Source: JAFALK01 sp042701975
Lineage (GTDB): Bacteria; Pseudomonadota; Gammaproteobacteria; Burkholderiales; Burkholderiaceae_C
Length of the DNA stretch: 64,000 bases
NCBI GenBank assembly: GCA_042701975.1
Contig: CP170561.1
Span: 4,588,001-4,652,000, forward strand
Direction of reading: 5' to 3'
Part shown: positions 62,279-64,000 of the stretch, in pieces
How the letters are laid out: every line of letters begins with the position of its first letter
Numbering within the stretch: position 1 is the first letter of the stretch
Program-made: the position numbers and the translations under genes
The notes under the pieces: model-generated
The model's input: the letters and a program-made list of their open reading frames with translations, nothing else
What the model was told of the DNA's origin: nothing
The model's database searches: none

Positions 62279-64000
62279 CTACGATTCATCCGGAATGCGG
62301 TCGAGTTCGGCCAGCCAGACGGTGGCCTCTGAATCGCTCGGCGCCCGCCAGTCGCCGCGCGGCGAGAGCGAGCCGCCCGTGCCCACCTTCGGTGCATTGG
62401 GCACGCAGGAGCGCTTGAACTGGCTGCCCTTGAAGAAGCGGCTCACGAAGATGCGCAGCACACGCTTGATCTCCGCAAGCGTCTGCTCGCCGCCCCAGGC
62501 GTGGCGCTGCAGGAAGGCGATCTTGCGCGGCGAATAGCCGTAGCGCAGCGTGTAGTAGAGGTTGAAATCGTTCAACGCGTACGGGCCGATGGCGCCTTCG
62601 GTACTCTGCATCGAACCCGGCACCAGCTCGGGGCTGATCTCGGTCTCCAGCACATCGATCAGCACCTGCGCGTCCACGTTGCCAAGTTGGCCAGTCTCCG
62701 CCACCCAGCGCACCAGGTACTGGATCAGCGTCTTGGGCACGCTGGCGTTCACGTTGTAGTGCGACATGTGATCGCCCACGCCGTAGGTGCACCAGCCCAA
62801 GGCAAGCTCCGACAGATCGCCCGTGCCCAGCACCAGCGCGCCGGTGTGGTTGGCCAGCCGGAACAGGTGGTTCGTGCGCTCACCGGCCTGCACGTTCTCG
62901 AACGTCACGTCGAAGACCTTCTCGCCCTTGGCATACGGGTGGCCCAGATCCTTGAGCATGAGCTCACAGCTCGGTCGGATGTCGATCTCGCGCGCATCGC
63001 AGGCCACGGCCTTCATCAGCTTCCAGGCCTGGTCGCGCGTGCGCTCACTCGTGGCAAAACCCGGCATCGTGACGCCGATGATGTTCGTGCGCGGCAGGCC
63101 CATGCGATCCATCGCCTGCGCCGCCACCAGCAGCGCGTGGGTGGAATCGAGTCCGCCCGAAATGCCGATCACGAGCTTGCCAATGCCGCTGGAGCGCAGG
63201 CGCTGCACCAGGGCCTGCACCTGGATGTTGTAGACCTCATGGCAGCGCTCGTCGCGGCGGTTGCGATCACTGGGCACATAAGGAAAACGTTCGACACGGC
63301 GCGACAGGGCCAGCGGTGCGTCCGTCTTGAGGCCGAGCTCGAAGTTGACGCGGCGATAACGCGCAATCTCGGCGGCATGGACGCGCACGGATTCGCCGAA
63401 GCTCGTCTGGCGCATGCGTTCGCGCTGCAGTCGCTCCAGGTCCACGTCGGCGCAGATCAGCTGCGCCCCCTGGGCGAAGCGCCGGCTCTCGGCCAGCAGC
63501 TCGCCGTTCTCGCAGACGAGCGCATGGCCGTCCCAAGCCAGGTCGGTGCTCGACTCGCCCTCGCCCGCCGATGAATACGCATACGCCGCCAGGCAGCGCG
63601 CCGATTGCTGCGAGACGAGCTGCTGGCGATAGCCGGCCTTGCCCACCAGCGCGTTCGACGCGGAGAGGTTGATCAGCACGGTCGCGCCAGCCAGCGCGGC
63701 AAAGCTCGACGGCGGGATTGGCGTCCAGACGTCTTCGCAGATTTCCGCAGCGAAGCTCAGCAACGGCAGGTCGCTGGCGCTGAACACCAGCTGCGAGCCG
63801 AAGGGCGCGGTCTGGCCCAGCAGCGTGACCTCGGTCGCCTGCGCGTCCAGGCCCGAGTTGAACTGGCGCGCTTCGTAGAACTCGCCGTAGTTCGGCAGGT
63901 AGGTCTTGGGCACGACGCCGAGGATGCGGCCCCGCTGCAGCACGACGGCGACGTTGAAGAGGCGCTGCTCCACGCGCAGCGGCATGCCAACAAGCACCAC
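62279..64000 (-). CDS. nadE: Glutamine-dependent NAD+ synthetase, C-terminal part (cut by window edge)
   Basis: Two-domain NAD synthetase: an N-terminal nitrilase-like glutaminase and a C-terminal ligase. Visible are 573 residues, lacking the N-terminus beyond base 64000. The glutaminase part shows the catalytic Lys in PKTYLPNYGEFYEARQF and Cys in FAAEICEDVW. The synthetase part has the ATP P-loop GISGGLDSTHALL, GTGDLSELALGWCTYGVGDHMSHYNVN, and FKRSCVPNAPKVG. The SxxFKRSC ending and length point to the long (~680-residue) form. It is upstream of glnB on the same strand. Confidence 0.95.
   Translation of the reverse strand: MVLVGMPLRVEQRLFNVAVVLQRGRILGVVPKTYLPNYGEFYEARQFNSGLDAQATEVTLLGQTAPFGSQLVFSASDLPLLSFAAEICEDVWTPIPPSSFAALAGATVLINLSASNALVGKAGYRQQLVSQQSARCLAAYAYSSAGEGESSTDLAWDGHALVCENGELLAESRRFAQGAQLICADVDLERLQRERMRQTSFGESVRVHAAEIARYRRVNFELGLKTDAPLALSRRVERFPYVPSDRNRRDERCHEVYNIQVQALVQRLRSSGIGKLVIGISGGLDSTHALLVAAQAMDRMGLPRTNIIGVTMPGFATSERTRDQAWKLMKAVACDAREIDIRPSCELMLKDLGHPYAKGEKVFDVTFENVQAGERTNHLFRLANHTGALVLGTGDLSELALGWCTYGVGDHMSHYNVNASVPKTLIQYLVRWVAETGQLGNVDAQVLIDVLETEISPELVPGSMQSTEGAIGPYALNDFNLYYTLRYGYSPRKIAFLQRHAWGGEQTLAEIKRVLRIFVSRFFKGSQFKRSCVPNAPKVGTGGSLSPRGDWRAPSDSEATVWLAELDRIPDES

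Overview
The window is high-GC bacterial chromosome from a betaproteobacterium, order Burkholderiales. The signs are conserved blocks typical of that order: ndk-rlmN-pilW-rodZ-ispG-hisS, sucA-sucB-lpd-zapE, an ECF sigma factor followed by DUF3619, DUF3106 and RDD genes, ilvB-ilvH-ilvC-pssA-leuA, and a Gly/Cys/Leu tRNA cluster. Protein style and content (hpnCDE, a TIGR03790 protein, two leuA genes) suggest the Comamonadaceae / Leptothrix-Rubrivivax-Roseateles side of the order, but the genus is a guess. No prophage, IS element, CRISPR array or other mobile DNA was seen.

Layout. 1-9 kb (minus): scpB, rluB, ndk, rlmN, pilW, rodZ, ispG and hisS (cut by the left edge), with rluD upstream. 9-15 kb: bamD, a lipoprotein, a DinG/YoaA helicase, a YdcH-like peptide, a PP2C phosphatase, a coiled-coil exported protein and zapE. 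15-21 kb: the 2-oxoglutarate dehydrogenase operon. 21-24 kb (plus): a 2-oxoglutarate/Fe(II) oxygenase coupled to a Cys-cluster protein, then a solute-binding protein. 24-29 kb: nitronate monooxygenase, acyl-CoA dehydrogenase and etfAB, with murI divergent. 29.5-38.3 kb: a DUF1566 lipoprotein, five clustered tRNAs, lon, clpX, clpP, tig and a sixth tRNA. 38.4-42.7 kb: an RND efflux pair with a TetR-type palindrome. 42.7-45.7 kb: hpnC-hpnD-hpnE for squalene. 45.6-50.8 kb: AraC/SDR and TIGR03790/IclR divergent pairs and pbpG. 51-59 kb (minus): branched-chain amino acid block ilvB-ilvH-ilvC-pssA-[leu leader]-leuA-leuA. 59-61.9 kb (plus): ECF sigma, DUF3619, DUF3106, RDD and dgkA. 61.9-64 kb (minus): nadE (cut by the right edge) and glnB.

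The least ordinary signals are these. An intact leucine attenuator upstream of the tandem leuA genes encodes a 17-residue leader peptide with four consecutive Leu codons, followed by a terminator hairpin, and possibly starts at or near its AUG. ilvH carries a one-base frameshift at codon 13-14. The ECF sigma factor is translationally coupled to a single-pass membrane protein built like an anti-sigma factor. A perfect 9+9 bp palindrome lies between the efflux genes and hpnC. An ACGT-N2-ACGT operator-like palindrome sits at the etfB promoter. Sigma-32-like promoters precede clpP and lon. A tRNA-Gly appears to have been duplicated together with its downstream hairpin. Most of the remainder is well-conserved housekeeping sequence.
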